Assembly: GCF_900100435.1 (NCBI RefSeq)
Contig: NZ_FNEX01000003.1
Span: forward strand, 62,001-126,000
Length of the DNA stretch: 64,000 bases
Direction of reading: 5' to 3'
DNA from: Pedobacter sp. ok626
GTDB lineage: Bacteria; Bacteroidota; Bacteroidia; Sphingobacteriales; Sphingobacteriaceae
A program made the translations under genes and the position numbers. The notes below the pieces were generated by a model. That model saw only the letters and a list, made by a program, of their open reading frames with translations, was not told the origin of the DNA and did not search any database. This document shows, piece after piece, positions 62,204 to 64,000 of this stretch. The first letter of the stretch is position 1, and each line of letters starts with the position of its first letter.

Positions 62204-62692
62204 ATGAAAACAGCAGAATTAAAATACACTATAATAAAAACCAAAAGTCAATATGATGACTATTGCAAACAATTAGAGGTTCTGGTAACTCAAGATATCA
62301 CTAATGACCTCCAGGATGAAATTGATTTAGTTAGCCTATTGATAGAGAAATATGACGAGAATAACAATACTTTTCAAGAATCAGAACCTATATCTCTCCT
62401 CCGTTCATTCATGTCAGATCATCATTTAAAACCTCAAGACATGACAATAATTTTAGGAATTAGCAAAGGGTATGTTTCAGACATCCTAAATTACAAAAAG
62501 GGACTCTCAAAAGACGTAATTAGAAAGTTAGCTAATTACTTTAAAGTAAGGCAAGAAGCATTCAATAGGCCACACAAATTAATATTTCCAGCAAATACTC
62601 ATTTGCGGAATTCCAATGTCATGAATAATCCTAAAGATGAATATATGGATACTGATCTGGTTACCAGAACATTTCAGAAACCGATAATGTAA
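62204..62692 (+). CDS. higA: Orphan HigA-type antitoxin (duplicate without toxin)
   Basis: 162 residues from ATG 62204; an ATG at 62174 is in the fused left block. The first ~130 residues are over 90 percent identical to HigA at 51474, including the helix-turn-helix. The last 35 residues are different and longer. There is no toxin gene upstream: the higB region is deleted. It may still neutralise HigB or repress higBA in trans. Confidence 0.85.
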   Translation: MKTAELKYTIIKTKSQYDDYCKQLEVLVTQDITNDLQDEIDLVSLLIEKYDENNNTFQESEPISLLRSFMSDHHLKPQDMTIILGISKGYVSDILNYKKGLSKDVIRKLANYFKVRQEAFNRPHKLIFPANTHLRNSNVMNNPKDEYMDTDLVTRTFQKPIM

Positions 62693-62693
62693 A

Positions 62694-63287
62694 TTAAGCA
62701 CTAACAGTACCTGTTTGAACTTCTCCCGCCCGCTTGTAATTGGCCATAATCACTCCGCTTGGACTAACTACACTCTCCACTAATGTAAATGCTCCCGGAA
62801 TCGCATCATTACTAAACAACTTTTTTCCTTTACCAAGCAGCACAGGGTGAATGTTCAGCCAAAATTCATCTACCAGATCATGCTTTAATAACAGCTGAAC
62901 GAGCTCACTGCTACCCCAGATTTTGAGGTCGGGACCATCTGAATTCTTGAGGTTTTCAATGTCTGCCACGCTGGTAAGGAACACGCTATTTTTCCAATCT
63001 GACTTATTCATGGTATTGGATATCACATACTTTGTAACCTCGTTTACACCTGGCCAATAATCAGCATGCTCGGGCCAGTAACCCGCAAATATTTCAAAGG
63101 TTTTTCTGCCAAGAAGTAGATCTGCGGGTTCCATCTGTTTTTGCATAAGCTTACCAGAAACTTCATCCTGATAAGGTGCAGTCCAACCGCCATAATTGAA
63201 ACCATCGGATGTATCTTCCTCAGGTCCCCCAGGTGCCTGCATCACTCCATCTAGGGTGATAAATGATAAAACAGTTATTTTTCTCAT
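62694..63287 (-). CDS. Dihydrofolate-reductase-family (RibD C-terminal) protein
   Basis: A 197-residue protein with the RibD-C/DHFR fold: KITVLSFITLDGVMQAPGGPEEDTSDGF at the N-terminus, LLLGRKTFEIFAGYWP, and DLKIWGSSELVQLLLKHDLVDEFWLNIHPVLLGKGKKLF. It is likely an NADPH-dependent reductase with unknown substrate. It ends one base after the orphan antitoxin. Confidence 0.9.
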   Translation of the reverse strand: MRKITVLSFITLDGVMQAPGGPEEDTSDGFNYGGWTAPYQDEVSGKLMQKQMEPADLLLGRKTFEIFAGYWPEHADYWPGVNEVTKYVISNTMNKSDWKNSVFLTSVADIENLKNSDGPDLKIWGSSELVQLLLKHDLVDEFWLNIHPVLLGKGKKLFSNDAIPGAFTLVESVVSPSGVIMANYKRAGEVQTGTVSA

Positions 63288-63387
63288 AATATTGATCTTT
63301 TAGTGGATATAAACTTCCCAAATAAAACCCATAAGTTATTCTGATGTTTGGCTGACACTCTATATCTATACCTAGAATTCTCCGTTC

Positions 63388-63747
63388 TTATTTTTCCATC
63401 AACTCAATCCACTTATTCACCATTTTCTCAATCAGCTCTTTATTTGCTGTCACTTGTTCCATAGAATAAAACTTTGCATAAACTTTTCCTTTTGTGGCTT
63501 CTTCAAGGAAGTCAGATTTTATATTGAGTAATTCCCCTTTATGGAAGATAAGCGCCACATAATTTTTAATCCTGGGGTTGAAAGTGGCCAGATCCTCTTT
63601 GTAGAAAAAGCTCGGGCCTCCCCACTTTACATCTTCTTCTATTTTAGAATTTGCATTGACAATGATTGCTCTTACTGCTGCCATTTCGGCTTTCAATGGG
63701 TGTTCGAGCTTGGACATAAACTCATCTACTTTCTTCGTATTACTCAT
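63388..63747 (-). CDS. DUF1801-family protein
   Basis: A 119-residue protein with the family's KVDEFMSKLEHPLKAEMAAVRAII helix and EDVKWGGPSFFYKEDLATFNPR motif, then FHKGELL. The function is unknown. A single gene. Confidence 0.85.
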   Translation of the reverse strand: MSNTKKVDEFMSKLEHPLKAEMAAVRAIIVNANSKIEEDVKWGGPSFFYKEDLATFNPRIKNYVALIFHKGELLNIKSDFLEEATKGKVYAKFYSMEQVTANKELIEKMVNKWIELMEK

Positions 63748-63894
63748 CTTGTTTAGTTTTTAATGTTAGTATCAAATATCGAGATCTCTTGTGCTTCAAA
63801 GGAGGTGTAAATACGACAATCATAATGGGTGAACACGACATTATACCAACCGTTTCATTTGAATCAATTTTATTGTTTGTAACTTTAATACCAA

Positions 63895-64000
63895 ATGGAA
63901 ACAAAAGGTCTGCTTTTTATCCCTGACATTAGCGGTTTTACTCGATTTGTATCAGAATCAGAAATTAACCACAGCCGCATAATCATACAGGAATTGCTCG
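63895..64000 (+). CDS. DUF2652-type protein (partial, runs off the window)
   Basis: An ATG at 63895 opens a frame that is still open at the window edge: METKGLLFIPDISGFTRFVSE... This matches the start of DUF2652 proteins, which are related to class III nucleotide cyclase folds. Only 35 codons are visible. Confidence 0.7.
   Translation, partial: METKGLLFIPDISGFTRFVSESEINHSRIIIQELL

Noticed and set aside
1..64000. rRNA or tRNA genes
   Set aside because: I saw no convincing cloverleaf or rRNA-like stretch while reading the intergenic regions, but no dedicated scan was possible.

Overview
The window looks like a chromosome segment of a Bacteroidota bacterium of the Sphingobacteriaceae, most like Pedobacter. 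The reasons are an AT-rich genome, promoters of the TAnnTTTG type, two genes of the DUF6266 family, a Bacteroidota carotenoid cluster and a grasp-with-spasm peptide cluster. This placement is by pattern recognition only; no search was run.

1-12.5 kb holds two peptide-modification loci. The first (155-6165, minus) is a complete grasp-with-spasm RiPP operon: a double-glycine precursor peptide, an ATP-grasp ligase, a tiny unknown protein, a SPASM protein without a radical SAM core, a C39-peptidase ABC exporter and an HlyD-type fusion protein. The second (8020-12048, minus) is the most unusual locus here. It encodes a RecA/DnaB-like ATPase, a 711-residue glycosyltransferase-PqqD-like-radical SAM-SPASM fusion, a 63-residue candidate precursor ending in TCCG, and a second radical SAM-SPASM enzyme. 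The genes are packed with gaps or overlaps of a few bases. I do not know a described system with this layout.

12.5-29.3 kb is a defence-type island with signs of turnover. It has an amidohydrolase, AbiH, a broken IS21 transposase beside a perfect 49-bp palindrome, a DUF4145 protein, a Gabija-like pair (OLD ATPase-TOPRIM and UvrD helicase) with a third nuclease-like gene, an HNH endonuclease with a MazG-type hydrolase, a multiply broken DUF6929-like gene, and a 1412-residue Mrr-NACHT STAND protein.

29.4-36.3 kb carries the mutagenic-repair operon imuA-imuB-dnaE2, a hypothetical gene and a Crp/Fnr regulator. 36.4-38.3 kb has a DUF6266 gene preceded by an 11-bp-periodic repeat array, a helix-turn-helix gene, and a strongly folded 109-nt element that is probably a small RNA with its own terminator. 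38.5-51 kb is mixed core and accessory DNA: PepE, a RloA/RloB-type pair, NUDIX, a 5'-truncated GNAT, DUF2199, DinB-like, MFS and LLM-oxidoreductase genes, and a GC-rich pair of envelope genes.

51-62.7 kb starts with a HigBA toxin-antitoxin module. A second, higB-less copy of the antitoxin lies 11 kb downstream. Between them are an SDR/DUF2867 protein, a potassium channel, and the carotenoid cluster (MarR regulator with a palindromic operator over its promoter, crtI, crtB, two accessory genes, crtZ, lycopene cyclase). A second DUF6266 gene with its own 11-bp-periodic array is followed by a three-gene cassette (small membrane protein, CHAP hydrolase, lipoprotein with a C-terminal membrane segment) that resembles a phage lysis module and ends at a strong terminator. 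The right edge has a RibD-like reductase, DUF1801 and the start of a DUF2652 gene.
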